Position numbers and translations under genes: made by a program
Part shown: piece by piece, positions 1 through 6,239 of the stretch
How positions within the stretch are numbered: position 1 is the stretch's first letter
Layout: each line of letters opens with the position of its first letter
The notes under the pieces: model-generated
Databases searched by the model: none
The model's input: only the letters and a program-made list of their open reading frames with translations
Told to the model about the DNA's origin: nothing
Source of the DNA: Candidatus Kaiserbacteria bacterium
GTDB taxonomy: Bacteria > Patescibacteriota > Minisyncoccia > Phycocordibacterales > UBA918
Direction of reading: 5' to 3'
DNA length: 6,391 nucleotides
NCBI GenBank assembly: GCA_003245875.1
Contig: QKBW01000016.1
Location: 1-6,391, forward strand

Positions 1-5
1 AAGTA

Positions 6-752
6 ATGAATCAGCAGGGTTCTTTCATTCCGCGACAAGCGCCTATCGCGCCGTCGCGTAAAGCTCGTCGATCACGTATTTATGTGTTCGGCTATGTCGC
101 ATACGTGATTTTTTTTGCTACTTTAATTACTGTCGTCGTATTATTTTTGTGGAGTTGGCAGTCTGGCCGAGAGCTTGACAAGCAACAAACCAATCTTGAG
201 ACCGCTCGCACCCAGTTTCAGCCAGCCGATCTGGAAATAGTTCGTGAGGCTGATACTCGTTTACGCTTGGTTAAGGAATTGGTGGATACGGAGCCAGCTT
301 TCTCTAAGCTATTGGTTACGTTATCTGAAAACACGACGCAATCTATCCAGTTGTCTGACTTGTCAGTTGCTGTGTCGGAGAATGATCCTAATGAATACGA
401 TATTAAAGTTTCTGGGATAGCGCCAAGTTTTGATGCATTACTCTTTCAGCGTGATGTGTGGGCATCAAGTGATGTTTTGAAAGCCGCCACCTTTACAGAC
501 ATTGCGTACGAGGCGGCGGATGAAAACCACCCAGGTTCGCATTCAATCACCTATACGCTTTCATTACTATTGCCAACTACGGCGATTGCATACGATGGTA
601 TTTTGGCGTCGGCAGCTTCGTCCGTTGGAGTTACTACTGTTGAAATGGGGACAACAGATACCGCTTCTACTACTTCCTCGACGGAAGAAATTACTAGCAC
701 GAATGACACAGCTGCAACTACTACTGATAATGGCGTAACACAAAACCAGTAA
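6..752 (+). CDS. pilN: PilN-like type IV pilus inner-membrane alignment protein
   Basis: This 248-residue protein has a basic cytoplasmic N-terminus (residues 1-26, rich in Arg/Lys), one hydrophobic membrane segment at about 27-51, a heptad-like charged helix at about 52-95, and an alpha/beta region at about 98-192 with alternating strands such as YDIKVSG and ITYTLSLLLP. That is the PilN/GspL-C layout: PilN uses its short N-terminus to bind PilM and pairs with PilO outside the membrane. The last 44 residues or so (205-248) are a Thr/Ser-rich low-complexity tail absent from textbook PilN. The ATG at 6 is preceded by only five bases, and its A is the last base of a TAA at 4-6, which suggests a 1-base overlap with an upstream gene, probably pilM; a further in-frame N-terminus cannot be excluded. 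The gene sits 2 bases before pilO-like. Assignment rests on architecture and neighbours, since PilN sequences diverge strongly. Confidence 0.8.
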   Translation: MNQQGSFIPRQAPIAPSRKARRSRIYVFGYVAYVIFFATLITVVVLFLWSWQSGRELDKQQTNLETARTQFQPADLEIVREADTRLRLVKELVDTEPAFSKLLVTLSENTTQSIQLSDLSVAVSENDPNEYDIKVSGIAPSFDALLFQRDVWASSDVLKAATFTDIAYEAADENHPGSHSITYTLSLLLPTTAIAYDGILASAASSVGVTTVEMGTTDTASTTSSTEEITSTNDTAATTTDNGVTQNQ

Positions 753-754
753 TT

Positions 755-1402
755 ATGTCCTACACCTTTCTTAGACAAGTCATACTTATCGCTCTCGCTA
801 TCGTGATGTTGTTTACGTATATTTCACCAAAGTTTAAAGAGTTACAGGCACAGCAGGATGAGATCGCGAAGTACAAGGAGGTTGTGGGGAATGCCCAGCT
901 CTTGAACTCAAGCCTGGCAACTTTGTTGAATAAATTCAACAGTCTATCGCAAGTTAAATTACAAACACTCAATCGATTTTTACCAGATACGATTGACGAT
1001 GTTGCTGTATCGCAAGATATCGAGACCCTTGCAGTCAATCAGCGTATGCAGCTTTCTTCATTGGTTATTGTACCGGTGGAAGCAACAGACACAACAGAGC
1101 CAGCACAGATTATTCAATACAACGAAGACCCGAACCTGACTGGTGATATGACCACTGATACTATGACCGGTTCACAGGACGCTGCTACATTGTTGAAGCA
1201 ACTGACACCACATGATTTCAAAGTAACTGTCTCAGGATCTTACACTGACTTCGTCGCATTCCTAGAAGCCTTAGAGAGAAACATCTACCCATTACGCGTA
1301 CAGTCTTTGTCACTGGAACCTGAGATGAGTGATGCCGGGTGGACTGGTTCTTATGCGTACACACTCAATGTTCGTACATACGCGTATACTTATCAGCAAT
1401 AA
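755..1402 (+). CDS. pilO: PilO-like type IV pilus inner-membrane alignment protein
   Basis: This 215-residue protein has a very short N-terminus, a membrane segment at about 6-23, a coiled-coil-like helix at about 26-72, then FLPD at 75-78, the Leu-Pro turn commonly seen in PilO just before its ferredoxin-like core. The core continues with a helix at about 82-97, a strand at 98-107, and a C-terminal part at 153-212 (FKVTVSGSY, then the helix FVAFLEALE, then VQSLSLEP). A Thr/Asp/Gln-rich linker of about 42 residues (109-150) interrupts the core. PilO dimerises with PilN on the outer face of the membrane and links the motor complex to the rest of the pilus machine. The start is the first ATG after the pilN stop, 2 bases away with no Shine-Dalgarno sequence, which points to coupled translation. 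The family call follows from the fold pattern plus position after pilN. Confidence 0.82.
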   Translation: MSYTFLRQVILIALAIVMLFTYISPKFKELQAQQDEIAKYKEVVGNAQLLNSSLATLLNKFNSLSQVKLQTLNRFLPDTIDDVAVSQDIETLAVNQRMQLSSLVIVPVEATDTTEPAQIIQYNEDPNLTGDMTTDTMTGSQDAATLLKQLTPHDFKVTVSGSYTDFVAFLEALERNIYPLRVQSLSLEPEMSDAGWTGSYAYTLNVRTYAYTYQQ

Positions 1403-1418
1403 ACATTAGTAATTCAAC

Positions 1419-1715
1419 ATGTCTTCGATAAACAAAAATATTTTGGCTATTGGCGGGTTGGTTGTATTGGTTGCCGTTGGCTATTACTTGTTTGTGCTAC
1501 AGAAAAGTTCACCTGATGCATTGCTTGATGGTTCGGTTATTTCACAAGCTGACACAACTAATCAAGACTTCTTGCGTCGTTTGTCTGATTTGGAAAGCCT
1601 TACTGTGCCAACGGAGATCCTTGATGATCAACGTCTTCGTTCGCTGGTTGATAGTGCCACTCCTCGTCGAGAAGTGTCGGTTGGACGTGAGGATCCATTC
1701 TCTCCTATTAATTAA
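1419..1715 (+). CDS. Small single-pass membrane protein with PilP-like C-terminal GR-DPF-P signature
   Basis: This 98-residue protein has a five-residue polar start, a membrane anchor at about 8-26, a polar helical stretch at about 46-80 and a terminal motif GREDPFSPI (89-97). PilP lipoproteins of type IV pili carry a similar R-(D/N)-PF-P motif in the stretch that binds PilN/PilO, normally followed by a beta domain that contacts the PilQ secretin. Here the protein ends right after the motif, and no lipobox cysteine is visible (there is no Cys at all). The position between pilO and pilB is where a PilP-type partner would be expected. Inference: a minimal PilP analogue that keeps the PilN/PilO-binding element and has lost the secretin-binding part. 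The ATG at 1419 is the only good start after an in-frame TAA at 1410-1412; no Shine-Dalgarno is seen. The function is not proven, so no symbol is given. Confidence 0.72.
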   Translation: MSSINKNILAIGGLVVLVAVGYYLFVLQKSSPDALLDGSVISQADTTNQDFLRRLSDLESLTVPTEILDDQRLRSLVDSATPRREVSVGREDPFSPIN

Positions 1716-1730
1716 GTCGGAAATCGTATT

Positions 1731-3578
1731 GTGGATATACTAACTTCACTTCAGGCAGAAAATATTTTAACTGAAGACGCGGTGGCGCGTGTCGAGAGTC
1801 GTGTGGATGATGGTACTGTATTGGAGGTGGCGTTGGCAGAAGAGATTACAGACCAATCGGTACTGCGTGATTCGTTGGCAAAAGAATACGGATTACCCGC
1901 ATATATACCGGCTGATGAAGTAAATATCGGTGAGGATATTTTAGGTTATATTCCAGAGGAATCAGCGCGACATTACGGCATTGTTCCAGTAGCGGTTGAA
2001 GATGGTGTGCTATCAGTGGCAACTAATGACCCTGACAATTTCCAAATTAGGGAAGTGTTGGATTTTGTAAGTAATAAGTATGCCATATCATACAAATTAG
2101 TATTTGTACTCCGTGCCGATCTTGAAAAGTTATTGGCGGCGTATGAGTCATTAACCGGTGAGGTTGGTGCGGCACTTACAACATTGGAGAACGAGCTTGA
2201 TACTGAGATCGCTACCAAACAGGCAGAAAAGGAGGGGCGAATGACGCCCGAGCATATCCAAGAAGATGCTCCTGTTACCAAGATCGTTGCAACGGTACTG
2301 CGCTATGCGGTTGACGGTGGAGCATCAGATATTCATATCGAGCCATTCCAAGGGAAGGTTCGTGTACGTTTCCGTGTTGATGGTCTTTTGCAAACCAGTA
2401 TTGAGTTGCCTGGGAATGTGCAGTCTGCAGTGGTGGCTCGCGTGAAGATTCTGTCTTCTATGCGTCTTGATGAACGTCGCAAACCACAAGACGGACGTTT
2501 TTCAGCCACATTTGATGGCCGCAAAATTGATTTTCGTGTTTCTGTGTTGCCTACCAATTTTGGGGAGAAGGTGGTTATGCGTATTTTGGATACAAGTCGT
2601 GGTGTGCGTACACTCGAGAGTACTGGTATGTCGGAGTACAATCTCGAGATCATCCGTCGGGCAATTAAAGAACCGTATGGCATTATTCTTATCTCTGGTC
2701 CGACCGGTAGTGGTAAATCAACTACCTTGTATTCGATGTTGGGAGAAGTTGATAAGCTCACCAAAAACGTCATCTCTTTGGAAGATCCGGTTGAGTATAA
2801 TATTGACGGTGTCAGCCAATCACAGGTACGGCCAGAGATCGGCTATACGTTTGCCGCTGGTTTGCGTAGTATCTTGCGTCAAGACCCGGACATTATTTTA
2901 GTTGGTGAGATTCGTGATAAAGAAACGGCTCAGTTGGCCATTCAAGCGGCGCTTACCGGTCACTTGGTATTTTCTACCATTCACACTAACAATGCGATTG
3001 GTGTGATTCCACGCCTTATCGATATGGGGGTTGATCCTTTCTTGATCGCGCCAACGCTTAAGCTTGCCATAGCGCAACGTTTGTCTCGACGACTCTGCCC
3101 AAACAGTGGAAAAGAGATACCGGTCTCTGGTCATGTGCAAGAAATGATCGAAGCTGAGATTGCTACTCTTCCGGTTGAGTTCCATGATCGTATACCAAAA
3201 GTGGGAACGGTTATGCAGCCGGAGCCAACCTCAACCTGTGCCTCCGGCACAAAAGGACGTGTTGCTGTGGCGGAATGTCTGGAGATTACACTGGACATAG
3301 AGGATCTCATTTTGCATAGTGCGTCTGAGGATGACATTTATCAAGCAGCGCGTCATCGTGGTTTCATGACCATGAAGGAGGATGCGATCATAAAAGCACT
3401 GGAACATGTTATTCCGTTTGAGGAAGTTGCAACGTACGGGACAACCATGAAAGATTCTGACGCACCAGAGCTGGAGGAGGTGCAACCCGAAGCAGTTACT
3501 GCAACAGTCGCACCAACTACCAGTTCTGTCGATAACTTGCATCCTGGTTCGGAAGATGTCGGTATAATGAAACCATGA
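1731..3578 (+). CDS. pilB: PilB/GspE-type pilus extension ATPase
   Basis: This 615-residue cytoplasmic hexameric motor drives pilin polymerisation. An N-terminal T2SSE_N-like domain spans about 1-135, a charged linker about 140-180, and the ATPase about 180-570. Visible motifs are ASDIHIEP (198-205), Walker A GPTGSGKSTT (323-332), Asp box with E351-D352, Walker B with catalytic E393 in VGEIRD (391-396), and His box with H411 and H418 (409-422). The usual tetracysteine zinc site is only half present: C456 is followed by S459 where CxxC is expected, and C503 has T500 in place of the partner Cys. No RLG-type c-di-GMP (MshEN) motif is seen at the N-terminus. An acidic, Thr/Pro-rich tail (573-615) extends past the ATPase. 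The start is GTG at 1731: the next in-frame Met is residue 171, and MDILTSL is a plausible beginning. The TGA stop overlaps the next ATG (ATGA, 3575-3578). Confidence 0.96.
   Translation: MDILTSLQAENILTEDAVARVESRVDDGTVLEVALAEEITDQSVLRDSLAKEYGLPAYIPADEVNIGEDILGYIPEESARHYGIVPVAVEDGVLSVATNDPDNFQIREVLDFVSNKYAISYKLVFVLRADLEKLLAAYESLTGEVGAALTTLENELDTEIATKQAEKEGRMTPEHIQEDAPVTKIVATVLRYAVDGGASDIHIEPFQGKVRVRFRVDGLLQTSIELPGNVQSAVVARVKILSSMRLDERRKPQDGRFSATFDGRKIDFRVSVLPTNFGEKVVMRILDTSRGVRTLESTGMSEYNLEIIRRAIKEPYGIILISGPTGSGKSTTLYSMLGEVDKLTKNVISLEDPVEYNIDGVSQSQVRPEIGYTFAAGLRSILRQDPDIILVGEIRDKETAQLAIQAALTGHLVFSTIHTNNAIGVIPRLIDMGVDPFLIAPTLKLAIAQRLSRRLCPNSGKEIPVSGHVQEMIEAEIATLPVEFHDRIPKVGTVMQPEPTSTCASGTKGRVAVAECLEITLDIEDLILHSASEDDIYQAARHRGFMTMKEDAIIKALEHVIPFEEVATYGTTMKDSDAPELEEVQPEAVTATVAPTTSSVDNLHPGSEDVGIMKP
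3563..3568 (+). promoter_or_regulatory. Possible -10 box for a leaderless transcript starting at the receiver gene
   Basis: A perfect TATAAT lies inside the last codons of pilB and ends 6 bases before the ATG at 3575. Transcription usually begins about 7 bases after the -10 box, which would put the first transcribed base at or next to that ATG, giving an mRNA without a leader. The -35 side is poor: the best candidate is TTGCAT at 3537-3542 with a 20-base spacer, and there is no TG extension. A second TATAAT occurs by chance inside pilB at 2796-2801, so this call is tentative. Confidence 0.25.
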
Positions 3579-3937
3579 AGATCTTACTGGTAGATGACGA
3601 CGCGTTTTTGCGCGATATGTACGCCATCAAATTTTCCGAAGCTGGACATACGGTTGAAGCCGTTTCAACAGGTGCCCTCTGTTTGGAAAAAGTGACCGAA
3701 CAGCCCTTCGACGTGGTTATTATGGATATGGTCATGCCAGAAATGACGGGGGTAGAATTGTTGCAGAAATTACAAAACATACCAGAAGTTGCTGCGGTGC
3801 GGAAAATCGTGCTGTCAAATCAAGGCGAGGAAAGTGATAAAAAGGCGGCAACAGAGGCTGGTGCAGATGGGTATATTGTCAAGGCAGAGTCTATCCCGAG
3901 TGAAGTAGTGGCAAAGGTAGAAGCATTATGTAAATAA
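3575..3937 (+). CDS. Stand-alone CheY-like response regulator receiver domain
   Basis: This 120-residue protein is a complete receiver domain with no output domain. It has the acidic pair at 7-9 (VDDDA), phospho-acceptor D51 in VIMDMVMPEMTG (48-59), switch Ser S81 in VLSN, switch Tyr Y100, and conserved K103. The residue after the Lys is Ala (A104) rather than the usual Pro. Receivers of this kind (CheY, PilG, PilH) act by phosphorylation-dependent binding to a partner. Its ATG overlaps the pilB stop by 4 bases and its own stop lies 2 bases before pilT, so it is made together with both motor ATPases; an effect on extension/retraction balance is the natural inference. No histidine kinase is encoded in the window, so its phosphodonor is unknown. 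A possible internal promoter lies just upstream. Confidence 0.93.
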   Translation: MKILLVDDDAFLRDMYAIKFSEAGHTVEAVSTGALCLEKVTEQPFDVVIMDMVMPEMTGVELLQKLQNIPEVAAVRKIVLSNQGEESDKKAATEAGADGYIVKAESIPSEVVAKVEALCK

Positions 3938-3939
3938 AT

Positions 3940-5010
3940 ATGGCAACTGTTGATTACAAAAGAGAACTGGCTGATCTAATTGATATTGTGCTCCAAGAGG
4001 GCGCATCGGATATTCACTTTTCTGTTGGTGCACACCCAATGATTCGGGTATCAGGTTCATTGATCCCACTGGTAAAAAAACCAATTCTTACCGATACTGA
4101 TATGCAAGGCTTTGTCCAGGCGCTTCTCTCCAAGTTACAGTTTGAAACCTTTGAAATGGAGCGAGAAATGGACTTCTCATATCAACACACTGACGGTGTC
4201 CGATTTCGTGGAAATGCATTTTTTCAAAAAGGTGGTATGGCGGTGGCCTTGCGTTATATTGAAAACCGTATCCGTACTCTTGCTGAGCTTGGATTACCTC
4301 CAATACTGGAAAGCTTTTCCATGCGACCACAAGGATTCTTTTTGTGTGTAGGTCCGGTTGGACAAGGTAAGTCAACGACGCTGGCTGCCATGATTGAAAT
4401 GATCAATGAGCAGCGAGCCGATCATATCGTTACCATTGAAGACCCGATCGAATATATTTATGAACCGAAGCAGTCTCTCATTGATCAACGAGAAGTGCGT
4501 ATTGATACAAAAGATTTTTCTGTGGCCTTAACTGCAGCGTTGCGTCAAGATGTGGACGTTATCTTGGTTGGTGAAATGCGTGATGCTGCTACCATTGCGA
4601 CGGCGGTAACTGCCGCAGAGACCGGTCACTTGGTATTTTCAACGTTACATACCAATAATGCGGCACAGACCATTGACCGTATTATTGACAGTTTTGGGGG
4701 TGAGAAGCAGGACCAGATCCGCATTCAGTTGGCTGGGTCATTAGCAGGTATCTTTTCACAACGTTTGATCCCACGTATTGACGGGGGCTTGGTGCCGGCG
4801 TATGAACTTTTGGTAAATAATGGCGCGGTATCTAACCTCATTCGTGAGGGGCGTACTCATGAAATTCAAACCATTATTGAAACGGGGCTTGACCAAGGAA
4901 TGGTTGATATGAATCGCTCGTTGGCTGATTTGGTCAAAAAGGGCGAGGTGACCGTGGAAAACGCTTTTGCGTATTCAATCAACCCGAAGGGATTAGAACG
5001 TTTGATGTAA
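3940..5010 (+). CDS. pilT: PilT-type pilus retraction ATPase
   Basis: This 356-residue protein has the usual PilT length. It has an N-terminal PAS-like domain at about 1-110 (with GASDIHFSVG at 21-30 and VRFRGN at 87-92) and a RecA-like ATPase core at about 115-350. Motifs are Walker A GPVGQGKSTT (138-147), Asp box with E167-D168 (TIEDPIEY, 165-172), Walker B with E212 (VGEMRD, 210-215), His box with H230 and H237 (228-241), and the PilT-typical C-terminal NLIREGRTHEI (299-309). It lacks the T2SSE_N domain and the zinc region of PilB, which separates retraction from extension motors. It powers pilin depolymerisation for twitching, surface attachment or DNA uptake. The Walker A carries Val and Gln where Thr and Ser are usual, but the essential Gly, Lys and Ser remain, so it should be active. 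It begins 2 bases after the receiver gene and ends 12 bases before pilC, with no Shine-Dalgarno at its start. Confidence 0.95.
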   Translation: MATVDYKRELADLIDIVLQEGASDIHFSVGAHPMIRVSGSLIPLVKKPILTDTDMQGFVQALLSKLQFETFEMEREMDFSYQHTDGVRFRGNAFFQKGGMAVALRYIENRIRTLAELGLPPILESFSMRPQGFFLCVGPVGQGKSTTLAAMIEMINEQRADHIVTIEDPIEYIYEPKQSLIDQREVRIDTKDFSVALTAALRQDVDVILVGEMRDAATIATAVTAAETGHLVFSTLHTNNAAQTIDRIIDSFGGEKQDQIRIQLAGSLAGIFSQRLIPRIDGGLVPAYELLVNNGAVSNLIREGRTHEIQTIIETGLDQGMVDMNRSLADLVKKGEVTVENAFAYSINPKGLERLM

Positions 5011-5022
5011 TTTTTTAAAACC

Positions 5023-6231
5023 ATGCTCTTTTCTTATAAAGCAATTGATACGACAAACACGGCTCGCGAGGGTACGGTAGAGGCGAGCAGTATTGATGCT
5101 GCAATTGCTACTGTGCAAAAGCGTGGATATACGGTAACCGACATTACGCCGATAGACACAAAGAAATCAATCCTGAACATGGAGTTTGAGTGGTTTCAGC
5201 GTGTTTCCAACAAAGACGTAGTTATCTTATCAAGGCAGATCGCTACTTTATTTGATGCTCAGGTATCGGCGCTCCGTATATTTCGTCTATTGGCATCGGA
5301 AGCAGAGAAACCACAATTGGCACGTGTACTTAACGATATCACTGAAGAGTTGCAAGCAGGTAGTTCTATTTCTCGAGCACTCTCGTCGCACCCTGAGGTA
5401 TTTTCACCTTTTTATGTCAATATGGTGCGTTCCGGTGAGGAATCCGGTTCGATCGAGCGCTCTTTTCTTTATCTGGCTGACTACCTTGATCGTTCCTATG
5501 AAGTAGTTAATAAGGTACGCAATGCTTTAGTTTATCCGGCTTTTGTAGTGGGTATTTTCATTTTGGTGATGGGGTTAATGTTGACATTGGTGATCCCGCG
5601 TATCAGTCAGATTCTTACTGATGCTGGCCAGGAACTGCCGATCTATACTCGTATTGTTATTGGTCTGTCTGATTTTCTTGTTAATTATATTGGCATATTG
5701 CTTGTGCTGGCTGGCTTTGGGGGTGTGGCATTATGGCGTTTTATGCAGACCGACGTTGGTCGTCGTTTCTTTGATGAGTTAAAAATATCGACACCATATT
5801 TTGGTAGTCTCAACTCACAGTTATATCTCACGCGTGTCTGTGACAACCTATCAACCATGTTATCCAGCGGTATCTCGATGGTGCAGGCATTGGAAGTAAC
5901 GGCGGATGTGGTAGACAATACCGTTTTCAAAGAGATATTACAGACCACGCTCTCTGAGGTAAAGGCTGGCCGTTCGTTCGCCGATGTCATTAGTGAGTAC
6001 CCAGAGATTCCCGGTGTGTTATCGCAAATGGCTAAGGTGGGGGAAGAGACCGGTAATTTGGCAGATATCCTAAAAACCCTAGCAACATTTTATCAACGAG
6101 AGGTTAATAACTCGGTTGATACGTTGATCGGTCTGATTGAACCAGCTATGATCGTTTTGCTCGGTCTTGGTGTGGCTACGCTCCTGGCTTCCGTATTGAT
6201 GCCGATCTATAACCTCACTAATACCATTTAA
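5023..6231 (+). CDS. pilC: PilC/GspF-type inner-membrane platform protein
   Basis: This 402-residue polytopic membrane protein matches the usual PilC length. It has two tandem T2SSF domains, at about 66-190 and 269-392. Each carries the family signature: GEESGSIERSF (138-148) in the first and GEETGNLADIL (340-350) in the second. Hydrophobic segments lie at about 170-191, 212-238 and 373-395. The N-terminal stretch 1-45 (FSYKAIDT start, then a small beta/alpha unit ending GYTVTDI) is the typical PilC/GspF cytoplasmic lead-in. PilC sits in the membrane at the centre of the motor, and PilB and PilT dock on its cytoplasmic domains to insert or remove pilin subunits. It is the last gene of the operon: a strong hairpin begins 8 bases after its TAA. 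The start at 5023 follows an A/T-rich spacer with no Shine-Dalgarno. Confidence 0.95.
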   Translation: MLFSYKAIDTTNTAREGTVEASSIDAAIATVQKRGYTVTDITPIDTKKSILNMEFEWFQRVSNKDVVILSRQIATLFDAQVSALRIFRLLASEAEKPQLARVLNDITEELQAGSSISRALSSHPEVFSPFYVNMVRSGEESGSIERSFLYLADYLDRSYEVVNKVRNALVYPAFVVGIFILVMGLMLTLVIPRISQILTDAGQELPIYTRIVIGLSDFLVNYIGILLVLAGFGGVALWRFMQTDVGRRFFDELKISTPYFGSLNSQLYLTRVCDNLSTMLSSGISMVQALEVTADVVDNTVFKEILQTTLSEVKAGRSFADVISEYPEIPGVLSQMAKVGEETGNLADILKTLATFYQREVNNSVDTLIGLIEPAMIVLLGLGVATLLASVLMPIYNLTNTI

Positions 6232-6239
6232 AATACAGC

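Noticed and set aside
1..6. Possible end of an upstream pilM gene, TAA overlapping the ATG at 6
   Set aside because: Only two bases before the stop are visible, so no protein evidence exists; noted as context for pilN only.
2333..2773. Long reverse-strand open frame inside pilB
   Set aside because: Antisense to the conserved ATPase core, with composition expected from a shadow frame and no start signal.
2796..2801. TATAAT inside pilB as an internal promoter
   Set aside because: It encodes conserved Asp-box residues, and no gene starts downstream at a useful distance.
2467..2901. Long +-strand open frame in another phase inside pilB
   Set aside because: Covers the Walker A and Walker B coding region in a shifted frame; the translated protein has no family features.
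1419..3578. The small membrane protein and PilB are in the same frame, separated by one TAA (1713-1715), suggesting a broken fusion
   Set aside because: Both have sensible ends: the first closes on its motif and PilB starts with a normal N-terminus. PilP-PilB fusions would put an outer-face protein on a cytoplasmic ATPase, so two separate genes are the better reading.
3576..3578. TGA at the end of pilB as a recoded glycine (code 25 of Gracilibacteria/SR1)
   Set aside because: No gene in the window contains an internal in-frame TGA, readthrough would add only four sense codons after it before a TAG at 3591, and the ATGA overlap is a classic stop/start junction.
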